DNA from: Trametes villosa
Taxonomy: Eukaryota > Basidiomycota > Agaricomycetes > Polyporales > Polyporaceae
Length of the DNA: 64,000 nt
Reading direction: 5' to 3'
NCBI GenBank assembly: GCA_002964805.2
Contig: PUDQ02000033.1
Span: 310,001 to 374,000 of the forward strand
Shown here: piece by piece, positions 1 through 12,055 of the stretch
How positions within the stretch are numbered: position 1 is the stretch's first letter
Layout: each line of letters begins with the position of its first letter
Notes under the pieces: model-generated
Told to the model about the DNA's origin: nothing
What the model saw: the letters and a program-made list of their open reading frames with translations, nothing else
Database searches by the model: none
Translations under genes and position numbers: made by a program

Positions 1-1836
1 GGGCACGTCTGCAAGCTGCGGCGGCTTCTGCGGGGGAGCGTGCGCAGCGGGCGGTGGTGGCGGGAGCGACTTCACCGGGGGCGCGTGTGTTTTCTGCGCA
101 GGCGGTGGGGGGCCGGCGGGCGCGCCCTGTCGCGCCTTCCAGTTGTTTCGGATTGTCGCCGATCGCGAGAGGAGCTGTATGCGTAGAAACGTACACGGTG
201 AGTACGTGGTGAGGGGAAGCAGGTATCAATGTAGGACGTACGACGTCCTTCTCGATGCCATCCGCGATGCTCTTGATGATGTTGTCGACGACGGACTTGT
301 GGTTCCCGTTCGGCTTGTCGCCGCGGAAGCGCATCATGCGCCAGTGCTCGCCCGCAGTGTCCCAATGCACCTCCACGATGCGGTCGTCGAGCTGCTCGCC
401 CGACGTCTTCATCCTGGCGCCACCCACACGTCAGCACGCACTCTCATTCGCGACGGCGTTAAGGGAAAGAGAGGGTGCACGTACTTCTCCCACTCGTCGT
501 CCTCGACGTGCATGACGTCGTAGAGCTCGTAGCGCGCCTTGCCGCGGTCGTCGCCGCACCAGACGTGCAGCTCGAAGATCGGCTTCGTCTGGAAGTCGGG
601 CACCATCGGCTTCCCCGGCGTCGGCGGGAAGCGCAGCACGAGCTTAAAGTCGATCGAGTTCTCCGATGGCGGCTTCCACTTCAGTCTATGGATAGCAACG
701 GGTGAGTATGCGCATGCTTCTTCGCTTTTCGCTGGATGAATGGAGGCGCGGGGATGCGAGGGGAAACGCACATGTTTGGGTCGGTCCCGGGCGCGTAGGG
801 CGTGCTCACGCGGGTGTAGATCAGGCCGTCGTTCCCGTGCTGCAGGCGTGGGATGTCGATGTTGAAGACGTCGTCGACGCGGTACGAGGGTTGCACGTCC
901 TTGACTTTGAAGCTGCGCGACCCGCGTGAGTGACAGGTTCTCGCGTCCATGTTACTGGGACGCACTCAAAGGGCAGAGATCCCGCCATGTGTGGATGGTC
1001 ATGCAGCATTTTCTGGAAGGGTTTGTACATCCACACTTGCAGTCGCTGTAACAGGGGTTGCTGTTAGCTCGTTGGTGGTGCGTTGTGTGAAGGTAAAGTG
1101 TTATACCCCGTATCGCTTGTCCAGTGTTCGGTCCATAATCCTCTGGTCGTCCACAACTAGGCAGTCAAAGGCTAGGAATCGTAGTGTTTCCTGTATGGCA
1201 CAGTCCACATGAGTCCGGTCGTCAAAGGTGCCAGTTACGGATATACACACCTGTCCTGTTTGTGGGTCGGTGTCAATTACGAGCTCTCCATCGACGATAG
1301 AACTGCGTAACGGTCGCCTCGGGTCTTCGTGATGTGGAAAGTACAAGCCGCTCAGCTCGCGATACGTGTTGTGCCGGTCAATCTAGCCGTTTCAGCCCCA
1401 GTGTAAGTGCGCCACAGCATACCCGATATCCCGCCAGGACGTTCGCGGCTCACCAGATAGCACATCTGGTCCATCCCCTTGGGGTCCGTATGCACGAGCA
1501 GGAGGACGCGGATGCCATCCGACTTCTCCGCGACCCAGAAGCTGCAACGCGAACAGCGCGCACGCGCTCAGTTTCCAGCGGAAAGGCGCGACATTTGGCA
1601 GCACGTACTCGTGATTCTCCAGCTTTTCCAGGTCTTTGGCGGCAAAGCTGACGGGTTGTGCTCCTGGAAATCTGGCGTAGATGAAGCCGTTGAGAAGCAA
1701 TACCTCCGCGCGCAAGTTCCGCCACACACCGGTCATGGTCAAGTCCACAGAGAGACGCCACCGATCGCTTGAGCCATTGCTCGAGCTCATTCCCGCGCGG
1801 CAGGGGAGTTCCAGGCAGGTCAGGTATTCGAGGCAT
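1..1836 (-). CDS. CEG1: mRNA capping enzyme, guanylyltransferase (3' end off the left edge)
   Basis: Nuclear RNA guanylyltransferase that transfers GMP to the 5' end of nascent Pol II transcripts. The nucleotidyltransferase motifs are visible in order: motif I EKSDG (nucleophilic lysine) near 1515; SIVDGELVID and FLAFDCLVVDD near 1110-1290; DGLIYT near 830; LKWKPP near 670; and the C-terminal RMMRFRGDKPNGNH block near 310-330. The start at 1836 (MPRIPDLPG) leads into PGAQPVSF through a 58-base GTGTGT..CAG intron with a CTCAAC branch site. The next intron (GTACGT) restores DFWVAEKSDG. The last visible exon begins LLSRSATIRNNW and runs into a proline-rich tail that leaves the window, so the stop is not seen. 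Family assignment is certain; exact exon ends are by eye. Confidence 0.93.
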
Positions 1837-2267
1837 GGTGGTGGTAGCAGAGCAAGGGAGCCTCAGAAGGTGAGACGCGGGGAGGAAGCAGGAGAGCAAA
1901 GGATATCACTGCAGTTAGACCAAGTCTAAGACCGCCACCCGACCAAACCGGCCCACGCCCGTGACTCCACACGTGAGTGACACCGCGCTCAGTCACACGC
2001 CGTCACACTTAGACAAAGGACGTGACGCGGGACCGCGCAAAACGAGTCGCAAGACGCGCGCAGCCTGGTCGGGACCACGCAGGGAAGCTTGACTCGGTCG
2101 CCGCGCCGCCTTATCCACACGCTTCACGCACACGAGGAGATGGGGGTCAGCGGGGTCTGCGGATGATTTTCTCATGCAATATGAATACAGAAGATGGAGT
2201 CAGAAAACATATACACAGCGCAACGACACACGACGAGATACGCCTCCAATTACTGCGCGACCCCAAT
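1837..2267. other. spacer between capping enzyme start and SKP1 stop
   Basis: Holds the capping enzyme promoter and the SKP1 3' end. Both genes are on the minus strand. No convincing gene or repeat was seen. Confidence 0.5.
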
Positions 2268-3044
2268 CTAGCGGTCCTCCGCCCATTCCTGGAAAACGGC
2301 ATACCGTCAGCACGTTGTGGGGGAGCTGTACAACCACACTACTTACGTTTTCCTTCTTGATCTGGGCCTGTACGCGGGGTAAACGTGTGAGACAGCGGGT
2401 TCAATCGGGCGAACAATAACACACGCACCTCCTCCTCGGGCGTGAAGTCGTTGACGATGTTGAAGAGCTTGCGGATCTCCTCAGGGGTCTTGCCCTTGAT
2501 CATGTTCGCGACGGTCTTGCAGCCGACGTCGCTGTTACACGAGCATAAGCTGCGGTAGAGAGAGACTGTACGCCACCGACACTTACAGGAGGGGCTTAAT
2601 GTCGAGGTAGTTGGCGGCGAGGATGATCTCGAAGAGCATCTCCTGATCGACGGTGATGAACTTCTGGTCCCACTCGCTGATGTCTGTCGTCCGCTTCCGG
2701 GTCTCGTCCTGGCTCTGCTCCGCGTCCGCAGCGGGCAGGGGCTCTCCCCGGTGGTGCTCGCAGTACTCCAGGACCTGTGTGGCGTCGATGAGCACCTCCC
2801 CCAACCCGGCCCAAAACCGACGTACCTTCTTCAGGACACTCGAGGACACGTTCGGGAGCGGGATCGGCTGGTCGCTCTCACCAACATCTGCGGAAACGCA
2901 CGCAAAGGAGGGTCAGGCGCGCGCTGTATGCGGGCGGTGGCGGGGGCACGCACCCTCGAGCATGTTCTTGATGAGGACGCTGCGCTCGGCGACCTCCTTG
3001 TCGACGACGAACTGCTCGTTATCGGAGGTGACGAGGAGAACCAT
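2268..3044 (-). CDS. SKP1: SKP1, adaptor of SCF ubiquitin ligases
   Basis: Small adaptor that links Cul1 to F-box proteins in SCF E3 ligases. The first exon reads [20 protein letters not shown] (BTB/POZ-like N-terminus). The middle exon carries [13 protein letters not shown], an acidic linker and the F-box-binding [10 protein letters not shown]...[11 protein letters not shown]. It is followed by [20 protein letters not shown] and [12 protein letters not shown]. The C-terminus is split into two successive 21-base coding exons, AQIKKEN (2347-2367) and EWAEDR-stop (2268-2288), separated by a 58-base intron. The ending EWAEDR is the usual SKP1 C-terminus, which confirms both junctions. It is divergent from the bL27m gene with about 220 bases between starts. 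Two F-box genes in this window encode potential partners. Confidence 0.95.
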
Positions 3045-3267
3045 GGTGTGCGGGGCGGGGTGCTCGGTGGGGGCGGAGGGTGGGCGATGGTGGTTTGATG
3101 AAGGGCCGGCGGTGCGCGATCGCGTCCAAGTAGCCCTTGCGCTTTGCTTACCTCAGCAGGCGCCTCCGCCGTCCGAGTGGCAGGCGCAGGGCTGCTCCCT
3201 CCTCTCCGCGTCTTCTCTGCCTGCCCTCCCTTGTTCTTGCCACCCCGCGCCCGGACAAGAGCACAGG

Positions 3268-3889
3268 ATGTCACTACAAGCCCTTTGGCGGTCCGCGGAG
3301 CTCCTCAGAAACCCGTTCAGGCCAGCAGGTCTGTGTTTCGCCCGCTCTTGTATTCGAAACCCTCCTTGACGCGCCTCGTATCCGTGTAGGCCTCGGCTCT
3401 GTCCGCACGGCCACGAAGCGCGCTGGTGGAACCGTCTCCAACCACGGTGGCTCCCCGGGAAAGCGGCTGGGTGTGAAGAAGTTCTCAGGTGCGTGCTGCG
3501 TGGGCTGCGCCCGGGAATTTGACATACGAATCCGCAACCAGACGAGTATGTGATCCCTGGAAACATCCTCGTCCGCCAACGAGGCTCCGTCTTCCACCCC
3601 GGTCAACATGTGCGTGCTCTCTTTAAAGCTCCCGACTGTGCTCTAAGACTATCGCATGTAGGTCAAGATGGGCCGTGACCACACACTCTACGCCATGGTC
3701 CCCGGCTACGTGCGCTTTTACAAGGTGCCCGGCTCCCGCAAAGACCGCAAATTCGTCGGCGTCGTCCTGAACAAGGGCGAAAAGCTGCCCCGGGACGACT
3801 CCAACCTCGGCCGCAGCCGCTTCTTCGGCCTCGTAGACCTGAACGTATTCAAGAAAGAGGCCGCCGCAGAGGCGACAGCGTCATCATGA
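3268..3889 (+). CDS. mitochondrial ribosomal protein bL27m
   Basis: Large-subunit mitoribosome protein. Exons: 3268-3328 (MSLQALWRSAELLRN, a basic and hydrophobic presequence); 3390-3488 with the L27 hallmark KRAGGTVSNHGGSPGKRLG; one with DEYVIPGNILVRQRG; and one with VKMGRDHTLYAMVPGYVRFY ending at 3889. Each junction keeps frame at GT..AG sites. The C-terminal SRKDRKFVGVVLNKGEKLPR matches fungal mitochondrial L27 (yeast Mrp7/Mrpl2 type), which has a longer tail than the bacterial protein. The tail ends in an alanine- and glutamate-rich stretch. It probably shares a bidirectional promoter with SKP1. Identification is firm. Confidence 0.93.
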
Positions 3890-4129
3890 CGGGTATCCTC
3901 CTATACATCGCTCTTTCACGCTACTGCGTTGCGCGAATCCTCCATTGCAAAACGTGTAACGTACACATCCCCGTACACCGTAACTAATGTCATAATCGCG
4001 CTCTGGGCGGAAGTATCTCAGCTCCTCACGGCGGTATACACGGGGAAGCAACACCAGGCCTGATCGTACAATCCAGCAGTCGACTATTATACATACAATC
4101 CAGCAACAGTCTGCACTTGGGCCAACAAA

Positions 4130-6024
4130 TCACCACTCCGCGCGCAGGAACTCGATATGGGGCGTCTCCGGCGGGTCAAGGTCGACATTCTCGACGACCT
4201 CCCTGAGCTCCGCCAGGTCCGTCTCCGCCATATCCTCCACGTTCTCATAATGCGGCAGGCAGAGCGACAGCCGGCGGAGCGGGTGGCCCTGCTCCTTGCG
4301 CGCCCGCGCGAACTTGTACCACTGCAGCGACGACCACGTCCGGTCCTCCGCGAGCGTGATCGTCTCCAGCGCGGGGCACACCGCCCGGCCCGTCACCGCG
4401 TCTGCCGCGCCGAGGGCGGAGAGCACGACCCTGCAGAACCCGCTGTCCGTGATGCTCTGGAGGCGGATGTGGAGCGCGCGCAGGAGCGGCATGCGCGCGA
4501 GCGCCTGCACCCACACGTCCTTGGAGAAGCCGACGTGCGGGTGGTAGTACGACGTCTCCGCGACGGTGAACTCCTCGAGCCGGGCGAGGTCGAGCGTGCG
4601 CGCGACGGAGAGCAGCAGCGGCCCGGACAGCGTCGGCATGTCCCCGATGTTGCTCGCGGAGCCGATCGTGGCCGTGATCTGGAACGGGTGCGCGCCCGTG
4701 CGCCCGTCGAGCACGACGCTCGAGCTCGAGGAGCGGTACGCGACCTGCAGCGTGCGGATGTCGCGCAGCGGGTGCTCCGCGCACAGGTCGTCGGGCACGC
4801 CGAACAGGAAGCGGAAGTCGCTCCCGCGCTCGAGCCACACGTTCAGCGAGAGCTGGCAGTTCGGGATGATGAGCCGGCTGAGGAGCGTCGAGACGACGGA
4901 CGCGTCGCAGCGCGAGACGTCGAGACGCCGCAGCTTGTCTAGCCGGATGAGGCGGAGGGGCTCGCCGTCCTGCTCAAGGGGCTCCGTGATATGGAAGCTC
5001 GACTTGATCGTGACGAGGATCTCCAGCTGCGGGCACGCTTCCAGCATCTCTAGGAGACGCGCCAGCTCCATGGTTATCATGTTCCGCTTCCTGCCTCTGA
5101 TGTACAGCTCCTGCAGGTTGGTGAATGAGAGGCAGTCCGTGCGGGGGGAAGAGTATGCTAGCTTCAGAACGCGGAGGCGCGGGGTGACGCCGCCAAACAC
5201 TGTCGGGAGCGTGAAGCATAGACCGTCGTGCCGCACGCGATATACGTAGAAAGTCTCCAGTTGAGGCGCAGCGGCGCCCAGGAGGGAAGATAGCAGTGGC
5301 GATACGTTCCCGTTATCGTCGTAGACGTGAATCCACGGCACGTAGAGGTGGCGCATCCGGTTCATGTGCGGGAGGACGCGGTCAAGGAGGTCTTGGGAGT
5401 TGTCGACTGTGGCACGATGGTGTACAACGAAGGACAGCGGCGCGTCACCAGATCGCTCCAAGCAAGTAAACGCCGCCTCAGGGTAGCGGGTGCTGAGCTG
5501 CGTCCAGAGGGCAGCGCAACCGACCGCGATGGCGCGCCAACGGTGGCACACATGTGCGATGTAGGTCCATGAGAACGCGCCGAATTGGGAGCCAAGGGGG
5601 TTCTCCTCGTCTTCCACAAGTTCAGCGAAGATGAGCGCGAGTATGTCGGGAGATAGTGTGTGGATGGGACGGAGGCTGTTCCGGTACCGCTTGAGCAATG
5701 CGAGTGAATGGTCGAAGACATCCAACTACGCGGACTGAGCTTCAGTATGTGATGAATGGTGCCTCCAAGTCGAGCTTACCTTCTCAGTAATACCATCCAG
5801 GTCGTGAGCACTAAGGATAGCACAACCCAGAGATCCGTGTATGAGTGCTGCGCAATACTAGTACAGCTTGATTCCACTCACTGCGGTCCGTTCAGCTCTG
5901 GCAGAATCCAGTTCTCGGGGTGCAACAGGTGCGCGAGTGTCAGCCTGGGCATGTCCTCGCCCTGGGTGCCGACCTGCGACCCGTCGCCGACGCGAGGCAT
6001 TGGGGGGACAACCGCAGTCGCCAT
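4130..6024 (-). CDS. F-box protein with leucine-rich region
   Basis: The main exon (about 4130-5725) encodes a typical agaricomycete F-box protein. It has a helical lead-in (LALLKRYRNSLRPIHTL), an F-box (SPDILALIFAEL...WTYIAHVCHRWRAIAVGCAALW), then about 400 residues of leucine-rich-like sequence ending HIEFLRAEW. This exon has no ATG at its 5' end. Upstream, a GTAAGC..TAG intron joins an exon reading HDLDGITEK, and a GTGAGT..TTAG intron joins a first exon starting at 6024 (MATAVVPPMPRVGDG...LTLAHLLHPENWILPELNGP). Both junctions keep frame, so the start is inferred there. It would recruit a substrate to SKP1-Cul1; the substrate is unknown. Confidence is high for the main exon and moderate for the leader. 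Confidence 0.8.
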
Positions 6025-6743
6025 AGGGTGCGGCGGGCCTCGAGGTGGGAGAGTTCAAGCCGGACGCGAGGGATTTGGCGCCGTCTTGCGAGGATCTGGC
6101 CCTGCACAGGCGAGGGCACCCTCATATGATACCACCACCACAAAGCTGTGCGCGCATGCACCGACTGGGAAGCGTCGCTCACGGGAATGCTTCATGAGTG
6201 GACTCGACATGACTCTTGCCCCCGCTTCTGATACGTCAAGCTGCCGCAGGAGGCGCTGCCCCATGCTGCAGGCTGTGATGCCCAGCGGTATTCGCCATGC
6301 CTTTCCCAGGCGGGATATGTGGATTCGGTGAGGCGGGCCAGGACACGAGGTGCGGTCGGGACAAACGAGAGCAGACGAGGCAAGTGCGGGCTCAGGCAGA
6401 GATGATGGAGGTCGAGTGCAGAGATGGCATCGATGCCGTCTCCCGCCGGCCCTGGAGGCTGGACGTCCGACTCCGACTGATATTCACTCCTCCACTCATC
6501 CCCGCTATGAAGACTGGAAGCATATCCCCGTGTCGTCTCTCATGGCCCTTGTGCCCACTCGGCTATGAACACGAAGCAGCGAGCGTGTGTGTGAACGCGA
6601 TTGCCCAATTATAGCGTGCACGTCGCCCGTGCCCACACGGACCACGCCGCGATGTCAGATGCAACACCTCGTCGCGTAGCCCGTTTGGGTTGAACAGGCT
6701 CTCCCACAGACAACGAAGACCATCGCTCTATATCGCCGTGATC
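6025..6743. other. divergent intergenic region, F-box / DUF3074 genes
   Basis: Must contain both 5' regions. No coding signal with fungal-type splice sites, no RNA gene and no repeat was recognised. Confidence 0.5.
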
Positions 6744-7825
6744 ATGTCTGAGTCCAGCCTGTATCTGTCGATTACCCCGGTGAAGAGCGCGGGTACGCTG
6801 CTTTGTTCAGTGGTCGTCATCTCGGAGCCACTGACAAGTTTGCGACAGAGATCCCGCCCGAGGACGAGATCATCAAGGCCGGCAAGGAGCTCCTAGAGAG
6901 CACTGCGTCCTGGAAGCAGGGCAAGGCCTTCCAGCACAACACCGTCAAGACCTCGTCGCGTTCCAAGGGACCCAAGGATGGCGCGAGCTGGTTCGCCCGC
7001 GTCTCCGAGCACGCGAAGGAGGACGCGACCTTCGAGCAGTTCTGGAGCAAGCTCGGCGAGAACAAAGCAGAGCACGAGATGCAGTGAGTGCTCCACACTC
7101 ACCGCGCGCGTTACTGGCTGTGTGCTGACCGTCTAATGCGATACCCCAGGTACATACCGGAGATCAAGAAGGTCACATTGATCAAGCAGATCTCGCCCAC
7201 CCAGTCCGTCTGGACGCTCTTCTACCACTTTCCGCCGCCCGTCTCCCCGCGCGTGTTCACCGTCGTCCAGACGACCTGGCTGAGCACCGACTCGCCCAAG
7301 ACCGGGTACGTTTGTTATTCACAAACGTTGGCTACAATGCTCACCCGAGTAAAACCATAGAATCATTGTCTCGATCCCGGTGGACGTCTCGGACAATGCA
7401 GAATATGCCAAGAAGGAGGAGAATGGCGTCAAGGGCCGCTATGTGAGCGTCGAGCGCCTGCAGGAGCTCGAGAACGGCAAGGTCGAGTGGCGCATGGCGA
7501 CGTCCAGCACCCCCGGCGGGCGGATCCCCCAGTTCGTGGTAGAGTCGTCCATGGCCGGCACCATCTCGAAGGTGAAACTAGATAATCTATCAACTATGTA
7601 TATCTCGCGCTGACAATCCGCCCACAGGATGTCGCACACTTCCTCGAATGGCTGCACTCGCAGAAAGGCAAGGAGGAACCCGCCCCTGCAGAAGCCGCGC
7701 CATCGGGAGATGCTCCGCCTGCCACGACGGCGGACGTTCTGGCGGTCGCGGCTGGAGAGCCTGTTGCGCCAAATGCAGGTGCAGCCGAGGCTTCGGGACC
7801 GGGTGCTGCTGGTGCAGTAGCTTAG
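6744..7825 (+). CDS. DUF3074 / START-like domain protein
   Basis: Fungal protein of about 260 residues. The first exon (6744-6792) encodes MSESSLYLSITPVKSA. A 56-base intron (GTACGC..GACAG, CACTGAC branch site) joins it to EIPPEDEIIKAGKELL. The core follows: WKQGKAFQHNTVKT, WFARVSEHAK, then FEQFWSKLGENKAEHEMQYIP across an intron. Next come the conserved LFYHFPPPVSPRVFTVVQTT and the strand-rich VEWRMATSSTPGGRIPQFVV. The tail is alanine- and proline-rich. The layout fits DUF3074, a START/Bet v1-like helix-grip fold thought to bind lipids or other hydrophobic ligands; no ligand can be named. It is convergent with the glutamine synthetase-like gene, about 200 bases between stops. Confidence 0.78.
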
Positions 7826-8033
7826 ATGCGCGTCCGATAGTGGAAAGCCTATACCCCCTTGCTTTGTACAGTATCGCTGCATTGTGTGCGGTTGACCTTG
7901 TGTGTTAGGCCATACCTGCCTCGATAGGAACAATTTGATTCGGAACGTGTCACGGATACAACCGAGCACCAGTCGTTCCCCAGGACTGCGACGATACGAT
8001 GTTCTGCAGACACTAGCAATAGTACAGGGCGCT

Positions 8034-10273
8034 TTACGCCAGTTCGAGGTATCTCTCGACTATCAAATACGAGACAAGATGAGTATTGCATCATCAGTTC
8101 AGTGAAGGCGCACACACCTTCCCAGTTCGTCACCGCCTCGTTCCACAGGCGCACCTCGTGCTGCCTCGTCCCGCCAAAGTGCTCGACAAAGTCATTCCCG
8201 AACACCGATTCCTCTCGCGCGATGCTGTCAGGGCGCATCATGCGCTCCGTAGCAGCCTCCAGGGACTGCGGCAGCAACTGGACCTACGCCACCTCCTCTC
8301 AGCCTCACAACGACCCAACGCAAGGGCCTAAGTACGCACCTTGCCGCTCTTCTTGTCCTCCTGCGTGAGCTGCCCAACAGGCGGGCCCGGCAGCGGCAGC
8401 TTCTTCTCGATCCCGCGCAGGCCGAGCGCGAAGATCGCGCTCATCGCGAAGTACGGGTTCATGTCCGCGCCGGGCACGCGGACCTCGAGGCGCGTCGCGG
8501 AGGGCGGGACGGAGGGCGGGGAGATGATGCGGATCGAGGCGTTGCGCGAGTCGTAGCCGTACGTGACCGCGTTGGGCGCCCAGAAGGCTTCGCCACCGAC
8601 GAGGCGTTTGTACCCGTTAATCGTTGGGACGAGCTAGGGGCAACAGGTCAGATATGAGAGGCTCAAGGTCGGGGCAGCGAGGCACGAACCATAGGCAGCA
8701 CTGTGGGTTCCGGCATCAGCAGTGGTCGGTCGATCAAAAGCAGCGTAGCGCACCGTCAGGTAGGCCGGCCAAGACACCTGCGAGGAACCATTCGCCTTCT
8801 TGGCTAAGGAACTTCGTATCGTCGTATTGTGCGCCGGGACGTCCGCTCTTCAGCTGGTCTTCTGGCAGCGCAAAGATGTTCTTCCCCTTCTCATCTCGTA
8901 GCGAGACGTGAATATGCCTACGGTTGCGGTTAGCGGCAGCGGTGAAGAGTGGTACGAGTATTCTTACCCGCTGCAACCGGGAAGCTGAAGACGTCAGTTA
9001 GCGGGACGGTGATTCCGGACGGGATTACTTACATTGCCCCACGGCTTCGCCATGAAACTGGGAACGACGCCCCGCTTCATGCCCACACTCTTGGCGAGGA
9101 ACTTGAAGAGGATTGCGTTGTCGGCCATGCGCAACGAGTCGGTGTATGCAAGAGCAGTCTCGAATACTCCCGGACCCGTCTCCGTATCTAGGGAGGCGAA
9201 AAGAAGTAAGATTTTGGAAGAGGGTGACCAAGAAAATACTGACGGTGTCCCTCGATAGGTATTTGGAACTTGACACTCTCGTCAAACAGGTCGTTGAAGT
9301 ATTCGCTGTTGAGCTGGGTGCGCAGGAGGGAGTACCCGTGCACTGTGATATCCAAGCATTAGAACATGACCCTTAGGCTATCGGCGACGCGCGATAACGC
9401 ACTTCCGGAGGTGAGAGGCTGGAGATCCTTGAAGTTCTTCTGCGCGAGTGTTTCTGGGGTCTCTGTGATGATGCATGAGCAAGCATAGGGCCGTCGTCTT
9501 CACCGTGCCCCTAACCTTTGAATTGGAAGTACTAGCGCGATATTAGCATGCCGAGCAGCAACATAGCCGATCACAAACCAACCTCGTACTCGCACCCGGA
9601 AATACAACGCCAGCCTTTACTTTGTGCCCGTTCGGTGACTGTGCGCAGCACACCACGAGGATCCGCACAGATCGGTTCCTTCGTGTCTGGGTCCAGGAAA
9701 GAGACTAGGAAGAACGGTACGTTGTTCTCCCAAGGTATGCGGCGGTAGGTTGCCAGGTCAATAGACGCGATGAGGTCTCGGTACCCATTGGCCCTATTAG
9801 ATATGAGCAATTCCTTGGAGTAGACGGTGTCGTGTATGTCCCATCCGCTGGAAGGCGAAAGTACGCATTAGTGCAATTGGCAGAGAAAGGTGGAAGAGAG
9901 CTTACAAAATGACGCTACAGAAGTTGAAGCCGTCCGAGGTCGCTGCGCTTATGAACTTGTCCTTGGACTTTTGGTTATGAGTATCGATGTAACACATGCA
10001 CCTGGGAATACCTCACCATGTACTTTCCTCTCAGCACGCCATCGACTGATGGCGTCAATGAGTAGCGGTTCACGCACTTCGCAGATACAGGAGCGATATA
10101 CTACTGACCATCAATACCTACATCGACGTGAGCCCCATAGAACCTCCTGGGTCAAAGAAACGCGTACCAGCGACCTTGACCTTGGTATCATCTTTGAGGA
10201 GCGACTCCAGATCCGAGAGGGAACTGGGCGCGTTCGTCGTAGGGGAAATCCCCTTGAAACTATCCTGAGGCAT
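8034..10273 (-). CDS. glutamine synthetase-family enzyme (FluG/GlnA type)
   Basis: Gamma-glutamyl ligase of the glutamine synthetase superfamily. It starts MPQDSFKGISPTTNAPSSLS at 10273 and is split into many short exons. Recognisable blocks are KVKVAG...RFFDPGGSMG, CADPRGVLRTV, the metal/ATP region HIHVSLRDEKGKNIF with FLAGVLAGLPD, then NRLVGGEAFWAPNAVTYGYD, RNASIRIISPP and the C-terminal EVRVPGADMNPYFAMSAIFALGLRGIE. The last junction (GTGTGT..GATAG) gives NWEVERYLELA-stop, the usual ending of this subfamily, with the stop at 8034. These are features of the GlnA-like/FluG class rather than the short eukaryotic GSII. Members may glutamylate amines other than ammonia, so the substrate is left open. 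Confidence 0.88.
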
Positions 10274-10534
10274 AATCTGCAAATATGTCAACTGAACCCG
10301 GTGTTATGTTCTTTCAATTTCGTGTGGGTGTACGTAGAGGTGGAAGCGAAGGAGGTTAAGTACGAGAGCTTCTGGTGGTGTGGATCGAATATGTATTGGT
10401 CTAGCAAACGCCCACCGATGCGATGACGTCCCTATCGCCGGAAACACTATCTCTCAGCGCCTGCGCATTTTGATCTCGATCATCGAGTACTGACCAGCTA
10501 CAGGTCACGGTATCGCGAACTCTCGAACGAAGAT

Positions 10535-11933
10535 ATGTCGCCTGTTCTCGAGACGACGATAAAAGTACCCGCAGCGGTATCAACGCTGTCTTTGGGGCCT
10601 AGCGATGAACTATACGTGGGCGCAGGTATGCTTTGATCTACCTCAATTTTGTTATCGCTAATACTCTTGTTTTCTAGGTGACGGCTCCGTCCGTTGGTAC
10701 AACCTTCCAGCCGGCAAGGTTTCGCGGGCAGTCAAATCTCTTGGCGAAGAGATATCTTGTATCGTCAGGCCGCCCCCAAAGAAAGATAATCCAGCCACTC
10801 TATGGATTGCCAGTGGCCGCAATGTGAATGCGCCCCGCCTCGGCGTTCATGGAACCTCACTCACACAGGACAAGGTCTTTTGCCTCCCTGCAGACTCCCC
10901 CAGAATGATCATGTCTGTGGAGGACGCCACGGCTACCCTGGAAGTTGGTGAAGATGATGAAGACTTCTTGAATGAGGCGCGTTCCCCCCTCGCGTTCTTC
11001 AAGTCTACTTCCGCTGACTCGAGTCCGATCAGCCAGCTTAGCCTCGATGAACACGGCAAACACCTTGCGTTCGGGTCAGACTCGGGGTCCGTCGGGGTCA
11101 TCGAGCTATCTTCACAAAAGATTTCGCGCATGAAAACGCGTCACACTACGGTCAGCTTTACACAAGGCCTCCTGTCCTCCACCCATGTTCACGGTTTGAG
11201 CAGGTTTGTGGTGCGGTAAAATTCGTACCAGACCGACCGACCGAGCTTCTCAGCGGCGGATACGACTCTGCCCTGCTACATTTCGACGTAGCACAGGGAA
11301 TTATCCTGTCCCGGTACGACATCGGTGAGGCCCATACTCTCTTCTGCCAGTGGGACAAATTACGAGCTGAACGCCCCGATACAGTGGCCCCTCCACCGAC
11401 CCAAGGCGTGTCACTATCACCGCCTTTCGTGTTGGCCCTGTCCATCAGCAGCACCCGTCTCCTCGCCGCAAGCACGGCCGACGGCCGAGTATGGCTCGGT
11501 GGTGGTGGTGAAAAGCGGCCCAGTGCCGCGTCCGGTGCCAAAAAGAAGCGTGCGCGCAAATGGGAAGGCCTTAAGGAAGAGGAGGGCATCTGGCTCCAAG
11601 TCGCCGACGGGCCCGTGGTTGCGATGTGAGCGTCCCGCGGCCCTTTGTACGCAGTGCGCAGGTGCTGACCTCCATGCTAGCGCGTTCAGGGATTCGGAGC
11701 GGCTAGTTACCTGCTCTCTGCTAGGCACTATCGCTGCATACGACATCAGTCGGAATGCTCAAGGCGAACTGCAGGCCACGAAGGTGTGGAACGAAGCGGT
11801 ACGTAGAGTGGACAAGGTCAACGCGATGGCGGTTAGTGGCTCGCGGATAGTTATTGGGGGGTTCAGCAAGGACGGCAAAGGCGTTGTAGAATCGTGGCTT
11901 GACTCACAACAAGCCGAATCTCAACCAGTATGA
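10535..11933 (+). CDS. WD40-repeat protein, WDR53-like
   Basis: Beta-propeller protein of about 375 residues. The start chosen is MSPVLETTIKVPAAVSTLSL at 10535. Exons continue DGSVRWYNLPAGKVSRAV, TLWIASGRN, EDDEDFLNEARSPLAFF, DEHGKHLAFGSDSGSVGVIE, then VCGAVKFVPDRPTELLSGGY-DSALLHFDVAQG and FRDSERLVTCSLLGTIAAYD, ending at the TGA at 11933. The phrase VPDRPTELLSGGYDSALLHFD resembles WDR53-type proteins; a specific partner is not evident. A 45-base in-frame segment near 10825-10869 (GTGAAT..CACAG) is probably an intron, since it replaces WD-like sequence with non-homologous residues. Convergent with the dehydrogenase gene, 122 bases between stops. Confidence 0.78.
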
Positions 11934-12055
11934 ATCACATATACAACAAATTCTGATGATCACGAGCGTTATATTGTATCCCACATGAACGTGGTAAGGC
12001 TCTATACGCAACATGAATGAAGGGCATATACCGGCATCGATGGCACTCACGTCTA

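Noticed and set aside
2653..3369. 238-codon plus-strand frame
   Set aside because: Runs antisense to SKP1 and across the first exon of bL27m in another register. No domain.
4157..4942. 261-codon plus-strand open frame
   Set aside because: Antisense shadow of the F-box gene. Arginine-rich composition comes from GC-rich codons of the real gene.
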